Notes under the pieces: generated by a model
What the model saw: the letters and a program-made list of their open reading frames with translations, nothing else
Told to the model about the DNA's origin: nothing
Database searches by the model: none
Translations under genes and position numbers: made by a program
Assembly: GCA_027622555.1 (NCBI GenBank)
Contig: JAQBYJ010000031.1
Span: 1-52,001 of the forward strand
DNA length: 52,001 nucleotides
Source: Verrucomicrobiota bacterium
GTDB lineage: Bacteria; Verrucomicrobiota; Verrucomicrobiia; Opitutales; UBA2995
Reading direction: 5' to 3'
Part shown: piece after piece, positions 1 to 8,950 of the stretch
How positions within the stretch are numbered: position 1 is the first letter of the stretch
How the letters are laid out: the number at the start of each line of letters is the position of its first letter

Positions 1-88
1 TGTCCGAATCCACCAAGAACTTTTATTTGTCTCAACTAAAGAAAAACTGATTATTCAAAGTGCCCTAAACCTCAAATAAAAAAACATT

Positions 89-472
89 ATGGGAAAGCAT
101 GGATACAATCACGGAGATATCGGCTGGATGCAGCTCGGAACGTCAGAACCAACCTCAGCACTTCAGTTTTACAGTGATCTGGTAGGGTGGAGTAATAATG
201 GTGAACCGATGCCCGGCTATCATGTATTCGGGAGCGGTGGCGAAAACTTCGGCGGCATTATGGCTCTTGAAAAAGGTCAACCGGGCCCTGCCTGGGTTCC
301 GTTTATAACAGTCAACGACATCGAAGCATCAGTTGCCAAAGCTCAGGAATTGGGTGGATCTGTTGTTCAACCAGTTACATCTATTGGAGAGGCAGGCAGT
401 ATTGCTGTCATTGCTGACCCAACTGGAGCAGTAACCGGTCTTGCTCAATACACGACCGGACCGACCGAATAA
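89..472 (+). CDS. VOC (glyoxalase/bleomycin-resistance) family protein
   Basis: A 127-residue cytoplasmic protein with the layout of a single vicinal-oxygen-chelate domain. The N-terminal half has the usual opening (IGWMQLGTSEP) followed by the helix FYSDLVGW. The C-terminal half has WVPFITVNDIEASVAKAQELGG, written here only as the span 69-91, and then IADPTGAV near residues 108-115. This two-module beta-alpha-beta pattern is typical of the family. Related proteins are often annotated as glyoxalase-like or extradiol-like enzymes, but the substrate cannot be read from the sequence and not all members are enzymes. It is transcribed alone, ends just before a hairpin terminator, and converges on hrpB. 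Confidence 0.85.
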   Translation: MGKHGYNHGDIGWMQLGTSEPTSALQFYSDLVGWSNNGEPMPGYHVFGSGGENFGGIMALEKGQPGPAWVPFITVNDIEASVAKAQELGGSVVQPVTSIGEAGSIAVIADPTGAVTGLAQYTTGPTE

Positions 473-493
473 TTAAAACCATTGGTTTTATTC

Positions 494-523
494 AAGCCGT
501 CGGATGTTCTGGCGGCTTTTTTT
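494..523 (+). terminator. Rho-independent terminator after the VOC gene
   Basis: AAGCCGTC (494-501) and GGCGGCTT (511-518) form an 8-bp stem with one G-T pair and a 9-nt loop, followed by a run of T. It lies 22 bases after the VOC stop codon. The T run reaches into the stop codon of the convergent hrpB gene. Confidence 0.8.
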
Positions 524-3047
524 ATCGCCACTCATGTTTGGGATACCGACCTGCCAGCTCCTTCTTAATTGCCGGATAGGCGGAGGTCCAGAAGGTCTCT
601 AGGTTGTCCGTGATTTGTACGGGACGCTGATTCGGTGCAAGAATCTCCAGCCTTAACGGGATTTTCCCATCGGCCAACGAGGGGGTAGTTTTTACATCAT
701 AGAGCTCCTGTATTCTGGCCGCAATAACCGGTGAACCTTCTTCCAAATACCGTACTTTGCAGCTGCGCTTCTCGGAAATTTGGATGCGCTCTGGAGCGAA
801 GTAATCAAGTGCTGCTTTTTGTTCGGTGGATAGCCAGGCTTTTAGTGTGGGCCAGGGATCGCGATCCTTTATATCCTTGTAACCGAGACCGCCGAGGCAG
901 ATGTGTTCCAACAAGGTCAAACGATCTTCGTCCTTTATAGATGGCATCTCTAATTCCGGCATGGCCTTCGCAAGAAAGTTGAGACGCATGATCCAATTTT
1001 CGACCGAACTATCCCACTTTTTTAAGGTGAGTGTGCCGTCATAAACTTTTTGGGCCAGAAGCTCTGCCGCTTTTTCTTCAGGTGGTTCTTTGTCCGGAGA
1101 AGTGGTGAGTACGAGATCTCGAAACGTTTTCGTTCTTAGTCCTTCGACTCGTCGAATTGCAGGGTTGAATATGACTTCTGCCGATTCTTTCAAATCACCT
1201 GGAAAGAGTTCTTCTAGCCAACTCTCTTCCACGGCGGAAACTTGTCCAAGAAGAACCGAAACATCCTTACCTTGAATTTCGTTAATCTCCATTGCCACAA
1301 TCAAAGGCGATTCGATAACAACTGTGCTCCTGTGAAGTTCACCTCGACGATTGTGGACGAGAGCACATAGACGAGTGCCTTTGTCCAAACGCTTTGCCAA
1401 TTGATCGCTGAACCCTGCTAATATGGATTTTCGGAGTCCGGTCCCATCGGTGTTCTTTTGCTCAAGTGACAGTCCCTGCCTTTCTGCCAGCTTTAGGAGT
1501 TGTTGGCCTATTTGTCCTGCCTGGCGGGCCGAACCTGCGTGGATTGCGATGGCCCTGCAAGCATCGGTCTGGAAACGGTAGCCTTCCGCATAGTGGTAGG
1601 CTTGGATCTCCACTTGCAAATCCGAGGTGATTTCTTCGCCCCAAATCTTTTCCCTTTCGGTATCTATTCGTTTATCTTTGGATTGTAAAAGGAGACTCTT
1701 TCCCTGGCTTAATGCAACCGCCAGGCAAACTTCTGGAACGCAATGATATTGATCGGCCGTAATCAGCATCCGCGCGTGACGTGGATGCGCAGGAAAGGAG
1801 ACCATTTGCTTCCCGAGAGGTGTGATCCTTAAATGTTCGCGCTCCAAGGCGCCCAAATCTTTCAGCAGCTCAAGTGCACGGATGTAGCTTTTTTCGGTCG
1901 GTGCTTCTATCCAATCGAATTGCTCTAAATCCTTAGTTCCTGCTGCAGTTAGCATCAGCAAGGTCTCTGCGAGATCAATACGATGAATTTCCGCCGCTTC
2001 CTGATCCTGGCGAACTTCGTGGTCGGTTTTTGACCAGAGTCGCATGCAAATCCCCGGTTCTGTTCGCCCGGCACGACCAGCCCTTTGATCGGCTGAAGCC
2101 CGACTGATCTTTTCAATTAACAGGGTATTGATTCCTCGGTGTGGATCGAAATTCGCCGCACGAACCAAACCGGAGTCAATGACAGCCGTTACGCCATCAA
2201 TAGTGATCGAAGTTTCCGCAACATTCGTTGCCACAATGACCTTTCGTTCGGTATATTTATTTACTGCGGCGTCCTGCTGTTCGGGCGACAGATCTCCATA
2301 AAGGGGCAGGACTTTCCAGCCTCGCGTGCTGCGGTCATTTTTCAATTGATCGATAGTCTTACGAATCTCAAATGCGCCCGGCATGAATATAAGCGCATCC
2401 CCTGACTTCGATTCCTGGCTCCATTTTCTAAAGGCTTCGGTAGCCGCTTCCCATACGGGTCTCTGGTTGCCGGTTCCCAGTGGCTGGTAGGATATCTCAA
2501 CCGGGAAAGTACGTCCTTTTGTCGTGATGATATCACTGTCTGGTAAGTAATTTTTCAATATGCCCGTTTCCAACGTAGCCGACATGACAACAATAAGTAA
2601 ATCTGGCCGTTTTGTCGCCTGTAGTTGTTTTGCCAATGCCAGGGCGATGTCGCCCTCAATATGCCTTTCATGAAATTCATCAAACACCAACGCGGAGATT
2701 CCATTCAAATCCGGCTCACCCAACAGCTGACGAACGAGAACCCCTTCCGTGACCAGACGTATCCTCGTGCTCTTCGACGTCCGATTTTCAAAACGAATTT
2801 GGTAACCGACTTCTCCCCCAAGTTCGGTATTTCTCTCTTCCGCAATGCGTTTGGAGAGTAACCTTGTGGCAAGACGTCTTGGCTGAAGAACCACGCATTG
2901 GCCGGTTCCAAGACAGTCGTTGTCCAGAAGCATCTGGGGAATCTGAGTTGATTTTCCCGAACCAGTAGGTGCCTGAAGAATTATCTGTCGCTTATGGCCA
3001 GCAGAGGAAATTAACGCCTCTTCTATATCAAAAATCGGAAGTCTCAT
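522..3047 (-). CDS. hrpB: ATP-dependent helicase HrpB (DEAH/RHA family)
   Basis: A cytoplasmic superfamily 2 helicase of about 841 residues, close to the usual HrpB length. Visible motifs are the Walker A QAPTGSGKST near the N-terminus, the Walker B box DEFHERH, motif III MSATLE, and the C-terminal RecA motifs ATNVAETSITIDGV and QRAGRAGR. The long tail contains the HrpB-type C-terminal region. The family unwinds nucleic acid using ATP; its precise role in bacteria is poorly defined. I prefer the ATG at 3047 because it makes an ATGA overlap with the cupin stop codon; an ATG at 3065 is also in frame. It is the last gene of a minus-strand run. Confidence 0.93.
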   Translation of the reverse strand: MRLPIFDIEEALISSAGHKRQIILQAPTGSGKSTQIPQMLLDNDCLGTGQCVVLQPRRLATRLLSKRIAEERNTELGGEVGYQIRFENRTSKSTRIRLVTEGVLVRQLLGEPDLNGISALVFDEFHERHIEGDIALALAKQLQATKRPDLLIVVMSATLETGILKNYLPDSDIITTKGRTFPVEISYQPLGTGNQRPVWEAATEAFRKWSQESKSGDALIFMPGAFEIRKTIDQLKNDRSTRGWKVLPLYGDLSPEQQDAAVNKYTERKVIVATNVAETSITIDGVTAVIDSGLVRAANFDPHRGINTLLIEKISRASADQRAGRAGRTEPGICMRLWSKTDHEVRQDQEAAEIHRIDLAETLLMLTAAGTKDLEQFDWIEAPTEKSYIRALELLKDLGALEREHLRITPLGKQMVSFPAHPRHARMLITADQYHCVPEVCLAVALSQGKSLLLQSKDKRIDTEREKIWGEEITSDLQVEIQAYHYAEGYRFQTDACRAIAIHAGSARQAGQIGQQLLKLAERQGLSLEQKNTDGTGLRKSILAGFSDQLAKRLDKGTRLCALVHNRRGELHRSTVVIESPLIVAMEINEIQGKDVSVLLGQVSAVEESWLEELFPGDLKESAEVIFNPAIRRVEGLRTKTFRDLVLTTSPDKEPPEEKAAELLAQKVYDGTLTLKKWDSSVENWIMRLNFLAKAMPELEMPSIKDEDRLTLLEHICLGGLGYKDIKDRDPWPTLKAWLSTEQKAALDYFAPERIQISEKRSCKVRYLEEGSPVIAARIQELYDVKTTPSLADGKIPLRLEILAPNQRPVQITDNLETFWTSAYPAIKKELAGRYPKHEWR

Positions 3048-3415
3048 TCGAGATAAACCGAGCATTCAGGGTCCCACGAAGGTAAACAGATTGCCAGGAA
3101 AAGTACGTCCTCGTCCGACTCATTCCAGATTTTGTGAGGAACGCCCGTAGGTATCAAAACAGCGTCTCCCGCGACCAAGGTCGATTGCTCTTCTCCTAAA
3201 ATCATTTGAGCCGTGCCTGAGATCATGTAATAAGATTCCTCTGCCTTTGGGTGATAATGTTTGGCGGCACCTTTTCCCGGCGGAAGCGTGATTTGCGCAA
3301 CTCCGTGGCGCGGATTTTTCGGCTCCGAATAAAGGCCGATAAGTTCGTGAATGATCTCCCCTGTCGGTGTGATCATGGGTTCTGTTTCTGGGGTTACTCT
3401 GGCGGTATGCATCAT
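3044..3415 (-). CDS. Cupin-domain protein
   Basis: A 123-residue single-domain cupin, a small cytoplasmic beta-barrel. Cupin motif 1 is visible as KHYHPKAEESYYMISG, with the metal-ligand pattern H-x-H...E, and motif 2 as AGDAVLIPTGVPHKIWN, giving the last histidine. All four usual metal ligands therefore look present. The substrate is unknown. It starts one base after the stop of the large fusion gene and overlaps the hrpB start by ATGA, so it is probably co-translated with both. A second Met directly follows the first, so the start could be three bases further in. Confidence 0.87.
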   Translation of the reverse strand: MMHTARVTPETEPMITPTGEIIHELIGLYSEPKNPRHGVAQITLPPGKGAAKHYHPKAEESYYMISGTAQMILGEEQSTLVAGDAVLIPTGVPHKIWNESDEDVLFLAICLPSWDPECSVYLE

Positions 3416-3416
3416 T

Positions 3417-6026
3417 TTAAATTTCTATTTTTTCTCTGTTTCTATAATCAAGGTATTGCCTGAAAACCTGGGCAAAAGTCGCTGGTCGAATTCCATTCTC
3501 ACGGTGTAGCCTCACGATCTCCGATGCAATTCTCCATTGTTGGAACAAAATCCTGTAGGCGGTGAAAAGTCCATTCTTTGGATCATAAATCGAGGTTGCT
3601 TCCGATGAGATTCCATTGAGTTCGAGGACGCGAATATTTTCACCCTTTTTTAAGTCCTCGACAGTCGGGACTTTGACATCGAATCGACCAAAGTAAAATC
3701 CATCAAAAGTTTTTGATATCCGGTCAATCTCGGCTTCCAGATTTGGAGTTAGTAAATGGGTGCCATCAAGAAAGATGCTTCCTCTTGAGTGCGTACCAAT
3801 TTCGGTTAATTTTATCTCCTCACCCTTTGGCGGGATTTCAAATAGGCGCTTAACATATTTCCTGGTAAAAAAAGGAGCCATGGCCAACGCACGCTCGTTG
3901 TTCAGTATCAGTTCTTCCAAAGATTGTTTCCCGTCTCCGGTAACAGCTTTCAATCGTTTGTCTGTTATTGAGAAAATATGACCTGCTTCTTCATTGGGCA
4001 GCCTGTAATAAAAAATCCCATACTCAAGTCCGTCGACGAACTCCTGCACGATTATGTCCTCCTGACTTTTTTCGAAGTATGCTTCGGCTTCCTCCTCTGA
4101 ATGAATGATTGCAACGCCTAGTCCTCGTTCGCCTATGTCAGGTTTTAAAACCACTGGAAACTGAAGATTTAGCTTGCGCAATTGTTCCCTGAATCGTGCG
4201 CACCGTACTTCGATTTCAGTCGACTGAGTAATCAAGGCGAAACGGGGAATCACCGAGCCGGCAGGTGTTAAGGCAGTAAGAATTTCATGCTTGGACTCTA
4301 ACACTAATCCACTCATCGGCATACCTGGATTCGTTGCCGTAAACCAAGTAAAACAACGGTGCTTTATGCCGAGCCAAGCTACGTAAATAACGATGGGCGG
4401 ATAAAATTTCCAAAGCGGCCAGTATTCCCAGCGTGAAAAACGCAGCCATTTACCTTTAAGCAATCTACGTCCGCGATGGCTAAACAGTGGCACCACAATC
4501 TTGAGCAGCGTCAGCAATAAGAATACAACGCCGAGCAGCCCAGGGAGCGCGAAGTGTTGGTACACTTCAAACCATTCCAGCATGTGTCCACCGAGTACCG
4601 TACTGACTCCAACAAGAAGGGGTGTCCAAATTATAGCGGCAAAGAGAAAGTAGATTGTGAAACGCAGAAAACTTACCCCGAGAATGCCGGCGGTAAAATA
4701 GGTAGCCAAGCGTGTGCCGGGAAAAAAACGCGTTATGAAGATCAAAAAAAATCCTCGTTTTTCAAACCACTGGGAGCTGCGTACCATTTCCGCTTCTGAC
4801 ACGAACCATTTCAAAGGGGCACGTCTTACGAAATCTTTTCCAAGCCAACGGCCAGCCAGGTAGAGTAGCATGTCGCCGACAAAAATTCCCACCAAGCATG
4901 CTGAAGTAGCGGAAATAAACCCAATGACTCCCTTGGCCACCATGAGCCCTGCACTAATGGAAGTTAGGTCTTCACTGACGAAGGTAGCCACGGCTAGCAA
5001 TAACCAAAGAACTACCAGACCAATCCCGTCAGCGGATCGTGGGCGGTATTCAAAGACCTGTGTTGTTTCGGCTATTCTGACTGAGGATGCTTGGCTTTTG
5101 TTCAGAGCAGTTCCAGCTTCTGTACGGCGAATGAAATCTGCCATAGGTGGACCCGTTAGTTCCGGTTTTGAAATAATAAACATATGGCTTCCAGGAAGCA
5201 GAGCTAACTCACTTTGCGGAATGATGCGGTGATGTTCCACTGCTGCCTCGATGGGAACCAAAGGGTCATCCTCCGCATGCAGGATGAGCGTTGGCACGGT
5301 TACCTCTTCAAGGTAATCCCGTAGATTCCGCTGGTCGGTGTCAAAGAAGTTTCGTCCATAGGGAACATTGAGGATAGCATTATCCATCCAACCAAAGTGC
5401 GGTACGCATTCCTGCAGAAGCCAGAGCCCGGCCAGTTGAGCTCCATGGATTGCGTGGTTGATAAAGTAATCACCGAGTAGCTCAAGTTCCTGTACCCCAA
5501 TTGAAGATACCAATTGCAATGACTTAACTTTTTCTGGAAATGCATGGATATACTCGATCGAAACACCACCACCCATACTGTAGCCGGACAGGTGAAATTG
5601 TTCGATGCCTAACTCCACCATCAACTGATCCAAATAATATGCGTGAGCCAATATCGAGTAATCTTCAATGGTTCTATTTGATCCGCCAAAACCCGGAAGA
5701 TCGGGAACGATCAACCTGAATTGCCCTCGCAGATTTCGAATGATTGATCGGAGGGAAGACGATGCCACCGGGCTTCCATGAAGGATCACCAACGTGGGTG
5801 AGTTTGGTTCATCGGCAGGGATATCGAGATAGGCAAGGCTTATCTTATTCCCGAGCGGCCTGGAGCCATCCATTTCGAGCATCTCAATAAACGATTGCCC
5901 TTCGATATAGGGAAACTGGTCAGGTTGAAATAGTCGTGTCGTGTGTGAAGCAAGTAAAACGACGACATATACAAGGATTAGATACTTGGGTGAAAAGATC
6001 CTTCGGCGTTTTTGTTGAGCGCCCAT
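3417..6026 (-). CDS. Alpha/beta hydrolase - DedA (VTT) - ATP-grasp fusion protein
   Basis: An unusual 869-residue membrane protein made of three units. Residues about 14-30 form an N-terminal membrane segment. Residues about 75-300 are an alpha/beta hydrolase with oxyanion motif HGSP, nucleophile elbow GYSMGG (Ser150), acid in AEDDPLVP (Asp254) and His281. Residues about 335-515 are a DedA/SNARE-associated (VTT) membrane domain with GDMLLYLAGRWLG and the hallmark FFPGTRLATYFTAGILG; DedA proteins are linked to lipid scrambling or flipping. Residues about 570-850 resemble an ATP-grasp ligase, with KPDIGERGLGV (Lys628) and a final ELNG (Glu802, Asn804). The frame is open throughout. It sits between the NRDE-like gene (2-base gap) and the cupin. 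An inferred role is modification and movement of a lipid-linked or peptide-linked envelope compound; the substrate is unknown. Confidence 0.85.
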   Translation of the reverse strand: MGAQQKRRRIFSPKYLILVYVVVLLASHTTRLFQPDQFPYIEGQSFIEMLEMDGSRPLGNKISLAYLDIPADEPNSPTLVILHGSPVASSSLRSIIRNLRGQFRLIVPDLPGFGGSNRTIEDYSILAHAYYLDQLMVELGIEQFHLSGYSMGGGVSIEYIHAFPEKVKSLQLVSSIGVQELELLGDYFINHAIHGAQLAGLWLLQECVPHFGWMDNAILNVPYGRNFFDTDQRNLRDYLEEVTVPTLILHAEDDPLVPIEAAVEHHRIIPQSELALLPGSHMFIISKPELTGPPMADFIRRTEAGTALNKSQASSVRIAETTQVFEYRPRSADGIGLVVLWLLLAVATFVSEDLTSISAGLMVAKGVIGFISATSACLVGIFVGDMLLYLAGRWLGKDFVRRAPLKWFVSEAEMVRSSQWFEKRGFFLIFITRFFPGTRLATYFTAGILGVSFLRFTIYFLFAAIIWTPLLVGVSTVLGGHMLEWFEVYQHFALPGLLGVVFLLLTLLKIVVPLFSHRGRRLLKGKWLRFSRWEYWPLWKFYPPIVIYVAWLGIKHRCFTWFTATNPGMPMSGLVLESKHEILTALTPAGSVIPRFALITQSTEIEVRCARFREQLRKLNLQFPVVLKPDIGERGLGVAIIHSEEEAEAYFEKSQEDIIVQEFVDGLEYGIFYYRLPNEEAGHIFSITDKRLKAVTGDGKQSLEELILNNERALAMAPFFTRKYVKRLFEIPPKGEEIKLTEIGTHSRGSIFLDGTHLLTPNLEAEIDRISKTFDGFYFGRFDVKVPTVEDLKKGENIRVLELNGISSEATSIYDPKNGLFTAYRILFQQWRIASEIVRLHRENGIRPATFAQVFRQYLDYRNREKIEI

Positions 6027-6028
6027 AC

Positions 6029-6757
6029 TTAGGAACGTGGGAGGGTCACAATAATTGAAGGATTCAACTGAACCGTATCGTCTGGCCTTGCGCGATAGTC
6101 CATGCTTACCGTCGATTCACTCACATCAATCCTACAGACGCTGATGGTCCTGGCATCAGGCCTTGTCATTAATGCCGAGTGTGTCGAGGGTTCCGGTTGA
6201 GCGCTCATGTGAAACGTTTCCAGAGCACCAATTTGGTCTTCAGCTTCGGCAACGGTTTTGGCGAAATGACTTCTCCTGGCTGCAATGACTTCATCCGTTT
6301 TAAATGATGAAGTCGAAATTGGCAGATCGCTTGCCTTAAGGTAGGACGAATATGTTTCCTTACCATCCCAGGTTAGCAGCATGGCTTTGCCTGATGCTTC
6401 GATGCTGAGAAAGTGCAAGGGAGGGTAGGGAGAGAAATCCTCTTTATTTAATGCCATTTCAATCTCAGCCAAGGAGCTGCAGTTTGAAAACTTTAAGGGC
6501 AAATACCCTCTCGATTGGGGATGAGTAGGCTTGTAGAAAACTTCCGCATCGTAGTAGTTGAGCAGCCCCATCGAGATTCCGTGTTCATTAACCAGAAGCC
6601 AGGTTCCACCGCCCTGGGGATCTTTGGGACTTAGAAACTTTGTTTCTTTCGACTCTCCCTCCTTGGGTGGCTGAGCCAGTTCGCGTTGCCGGCTTTCGTC
6701 CCGGTTAAAAAACAATGTGTATCCGTTATCTTGAATACACCAACTTACTGTGCACAT
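6029..6757 (-). CDS. NRDE/TANGO2-family protein
   Basis: A 242-residue protein beginning MCTVSW and carrying FFNRDESRQRE, the NRDE signature of the family, followed by GGTWLLVNEHGISMGLLNY, matching the usual GGTWLAxNxxGxxAxLLN element. The Cys directly after the initiator Met resembles the N-terminal nucleophile arrangement of Ntn-hydrolases, to which this fold has been compared. The cellular function of bacterial members is not settled; eukaryotic TANGO2 has been linked to membrane or haem handling. The start overlaps the end of the DinB-like gene by 13 bases and the stop is two bases from the fusion gene, so the run is probably one operon. Confidence 0.85.
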   Translation of the reverse strand: MCTVSWCIQDNGYTLFFNRDESRQRELAQPPKEGESKETKFLSPKDPQGGGTWLLVNEHGISMGLLNYYDAEVFYKPTHPQSRGYLPLKFSNCSSLAEIEMALNKEDFSPYPPLHFLSIEASGKAMLLTWDGKETYSSYLKASDLPISTSSFKTDEVIAARRSHFAKTVAEAEDQIGALETFHMSAQPEPSTHSALMTRPDARTISVCRIDVSESTVSMDYRARPDDTVQLNPSIIVTLPRS

Positions 6758-7275
6758 TGAGCGTCGAGAGATTTTCTAAAACGCAAGGTGGATGGGGCTA
6801 CACCGAAATCGTTCGGAGGCTCGACCTTGTCTGCTGAGCACAAAGTCACTATCAGTGCGTAATGATGTATGGTGTGGCTAATTAGAAACTGCAATTCACG
6901 GCGTAAACTGGAGTCGCTCCATTTTTGAATTTCATCATGGTTGGCGTTGCTATCCATTTTAACCTTTAATGGTAGGTCTAAATTGCTTGTGGCCAGTGAA
7001 TTTAAAAATTCTACCAGCTCCGCCATTTTGTTTGCGGCGTAGTCAGGATTAGTTTCGAGAAACTCATTTCTGGGTCTGGCATCGTAGTCTACCCGGCCTG
7101 TTTTGACTCCTTCTTCCAAACAGATAAAGTGATCAAGGTTGTGCCTTACATGTCCACCGATGGTTGAGTTGTAACGGCAGGCCTGAGTCTTTGTATAGAG
7201 TTCAGCATTCAAAGAAGACATGAGCTGAATACCCTGCTTGAGACATTCTATTGTATCTTGTATAATGATCTCCAT
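6745..7275 (-). CDS. DinB-like four-helix protein
   Basis: A 176-residue protein, mostly helical, with the early histidine element GGHVRHNLDHF and a late helix HTIHHYALIV, matching the spaced histidines that bind metal in the DinB/YfiT superfamily. Some members are thiol-dependent S-transferases, but no specific activity can be assigned here. It is the first gene of the minus-strand run that continues through NRDE, the fusion protein, cupin and hrpB. Its end overlaps the next start by 13 bases, which suggests coupled expression. Confidence 0.75.
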   Translation of the reverse strand: MEIIIQDTIECLKQGIQLMSSLNAELYTKTQACRYNSTIGGHVRHNLDHFICLEEGVKTGRVDYDARPRNEFLETNPDYAANKMAELVEFLNSLATSNLDLPLKVKMDSNANHDEIQKWSDSSLRRELQFLISHTIHHYALIVTLCSADKVEPPNDFGVAPSTLRFRKSLDAQCAQ

Positions 7276-7493
7276 TGAATCAGGTCTTAGGCACCAAGAC
7301 AGATTTTTAAATGAGCATAGTGAAGGTAAACGCCGGGATTAATCAAGATTTCAATCGACGTTTCCTATCCTGAGGGATGAATGTAGTCAAAATTTCCGCC
7401 TTCACTTACGATTGTGTGATTTCTTTAAATGAAGGCAGAAGGATTGCCCTTGGTTGTATTCACCAATCCTGGCCCTAATTCCGGGACTTTCAG

Positions 7494-7817
7494 TCAATCC
7501 TCGTTTTCAATAACAACCGCGGTGCCGTATGCGACCATTTCGGCTGCCCCTTCCATCACCATGGAAGTGGCCATGCGAACACCCAGGACAGCGTTGGCTC
7601 CCATGCGCTCCGCATCATCTTTCATACGGTCGATCGATTGTTCGCGCACCTCTGCCATCAGCTTTGTGTATTCGTGAATTTCCCCTCCGACCATGTTTTT
7701 GAAAAATGCTCCAATGTCTTTGCCCAGGTGCCGGGCACGTATGGCATTGCCCCTGGCTATGCCTATAACCCTGACAATTTTTTTGCCCGGTATGTCATTT
7801 GTTGTAGCTGCAATCAT
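7494..7817 (-). CDS. YbjQ family (UPF0145) protein
   Basis: A 107-residue protein matching the YbjQ/UPF0145 family along its length: an opening TTNDIPGKKIVRVIGIARGN, given here as residues 5-24, then HLGKDIGAFFKNMVGGE and, near the end, GANAVLGVRM and VAYGTAVVI. The family is often annotated as a putative heavy-metal-binding domain and forms pentamers, but its function is unproven. The start codon overlaps the stop of the preceding putative anti-sigma gene by ATGA, so it is the third gene of the ECF sigma operon. Confidence 0.88.
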   Translation of the reverse strand: MIAATTNDIPGKKIVRVIGIARGNAIRARHLGKDIGAFFKNMVGGEIHEYTKLMAEVREQSIDRMKDDAERMGANAVLGVRMATSMVMEGAAEMVAYGTAVVIENED

Positions 7818-8254
7818 CGTTTAACTTCCTTGTAGGGATCAACTTTGTGGGTCGCGATTCGTTCGCGGATCATAAGCGTTAAATAAGTTAAGCCTCCAAT
7901 CACAATCGCCGCCAGGGGCAGCTTGAATTGCCAACCTCCGGAATTGCTGAAGAAAAATGAATAAAGGCCAATAAAAAACAGGATCGAATAACCACCTATA
8001 ATCATCCAGATCGCTGCTTCTTTTGCAAATCTTGAGTAGGGGCTTCTCCAAAGTTCTCTCAAGACTTTGTCTCCCGGTTCTTCAAAGGACAGGCCTTGAA
8101 GTGTAGTGTGCGCTTCAAGAAGGGAGTCATATTCATGCCTCCAACGTTCGTTTTTACGGAGCAAGTCGCTAATGTAATTGGCTTCTTCGGCGTTCAGCTC
8201 TCCGTCCAACAGGCCCATCAAAAGGCCTTGGATTTCGTCGTCTGATTTTTGCAT
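7814..8254 (-). CDS. Putative anti-sigma factor (membrane protein)
   Basis: About 146 residues from the ATG at 8254, chosen because a good ribosome-binding site (GAGAGG) precedes it and because it begins 14 bases after the sigma gene ends; an in-frame ATG at 8317 lies inside the sigma gene. The N-terminal part (DDEIQGLLMGLLDGELNAEEA) resembles the short helical start of anti-sigma domains. Two hydrophobic segments follow, around AIWMIIGGYSILFFIGLYSF and LPLAAIVIGGLTYLTLM. The zinc motif HxxxCxxC of ZAS anti-sigma factors is absent. The assignment to an anti-sigma role rests mainly on its position directly after the ECF sigma gene. Confidence 0.65.
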   Translation of the reverse strand: MQKSDDEIQGLLMGLLDGELNAEEANYISDLLRKNERWRHEYDSLLEAHTTLQGLSFEEPGDKVLRELWRSPYSRFAKEAAIWMIIGGYSILFFIGLYSFFFSNSGGWQFKLPLAAIVIGGLTYLTLMIRERIATHKVDPYKEVKR

Positions 8255-8267
8255 AACATGTACCTCT

Positions 8268-8828
8268 CTAGTTAGGAAAAGATTTTTCTGCTGCGTTGAA
8301 GGCATCTCGAAACGCACTTCGTGCGTGAAACAGGCGGCTCATAACGGTGCCGCGTGGAATTTCCAGTAACTCAGCGATCTCCTCATAACTTTTATCACCA
8401 AAATATTTCAAGGTGAGTATTTCTTTAAAAGTTGGGTTTAGGGTTTCGAGGACCTCGTGAATGGATTCACGCGTCTCTTTATTTACAAGTTCTTCGGAGG
8501 GATTTTCCGAATCAGCCTGCGGAATTTCGCCATCTATGGTGGCTTGTCGATATTTGTTGGCCGTGCGCTTTCTGGCCGACATATTGATACAATGGTTTTT
8601 CAAGATGCGGTAAAACCAAGGGTAAAAATTGTCCAGCGAGGCGAGCCGGGGCATCGCAGCAAATGCTTTTCTGAAAGCATCCTGACAGGCATCAGCCGCA
8701 TCCTCTTTGCTGTTCGTGAAAGAAAGTGCGTGGTAGTAAGCTTCGCGTTTATACTGCTCAACCAGGAACTCGAACCCAATGGGGTCCTTATCCTTTAAAC
8801 ACATTTCAATGGCCTTTGACTCGTTCAT
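8268..8828 (-). CDS. ECF RNA polymerase sigma factor (RpoE-like)
   Basis: A 186-residue sigma-70 family protein of ECF type. Region 2 is visible as FLVEQYKREAYYHALSFT, DAADACQDAFRKAF and LDNFYPWFYRILKNHCIN. Region 4 is visible as LNPTFKEILTLKYFGDKSYEEIA followed by the helix-turn-helix IPRGTVMSRLFHAR. It directs RNA polymerase to a regulon that cannot be deduced here. It heads an operon with a putative membrane anti-sigma factor and a YbjQ protein, and lies divergent from a dihydrofolate reductase gene and two DUF4252 genes. ECF genes near DUF4252 genes are a recurring arrangement in other phyla, so the neighbours could be targets; that is an inference. Confidence 0.93.
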   Translation of the reverse strand: MNESKAIEMCLKDKDPIGFEFLVEQYKREAYYHALSFTNSKEDAADACQDAFRKAFAAMPRLASLDNFYPWFYRILKNHCINMSARKRTANKYRQATIDGEIPQADSENPSEELVNKETRESIHEVLETLNPTFKEILTLKYFGDKSYEEIAELLEIPRGTVMSRLFHARSAFRDAFNAAEKSFPN

Positions 8829-8950
8829 GCTAAGATAGCGCTATCATTTAAACCTCAAGCTGGGCGTATTATTCAATAAAATCCGCACTTTCTTAAAAGA
8901 GGTATTATTAACCTTCATTTGTATCTCCGGCTCTGCTCTAGTCGCTGCTT

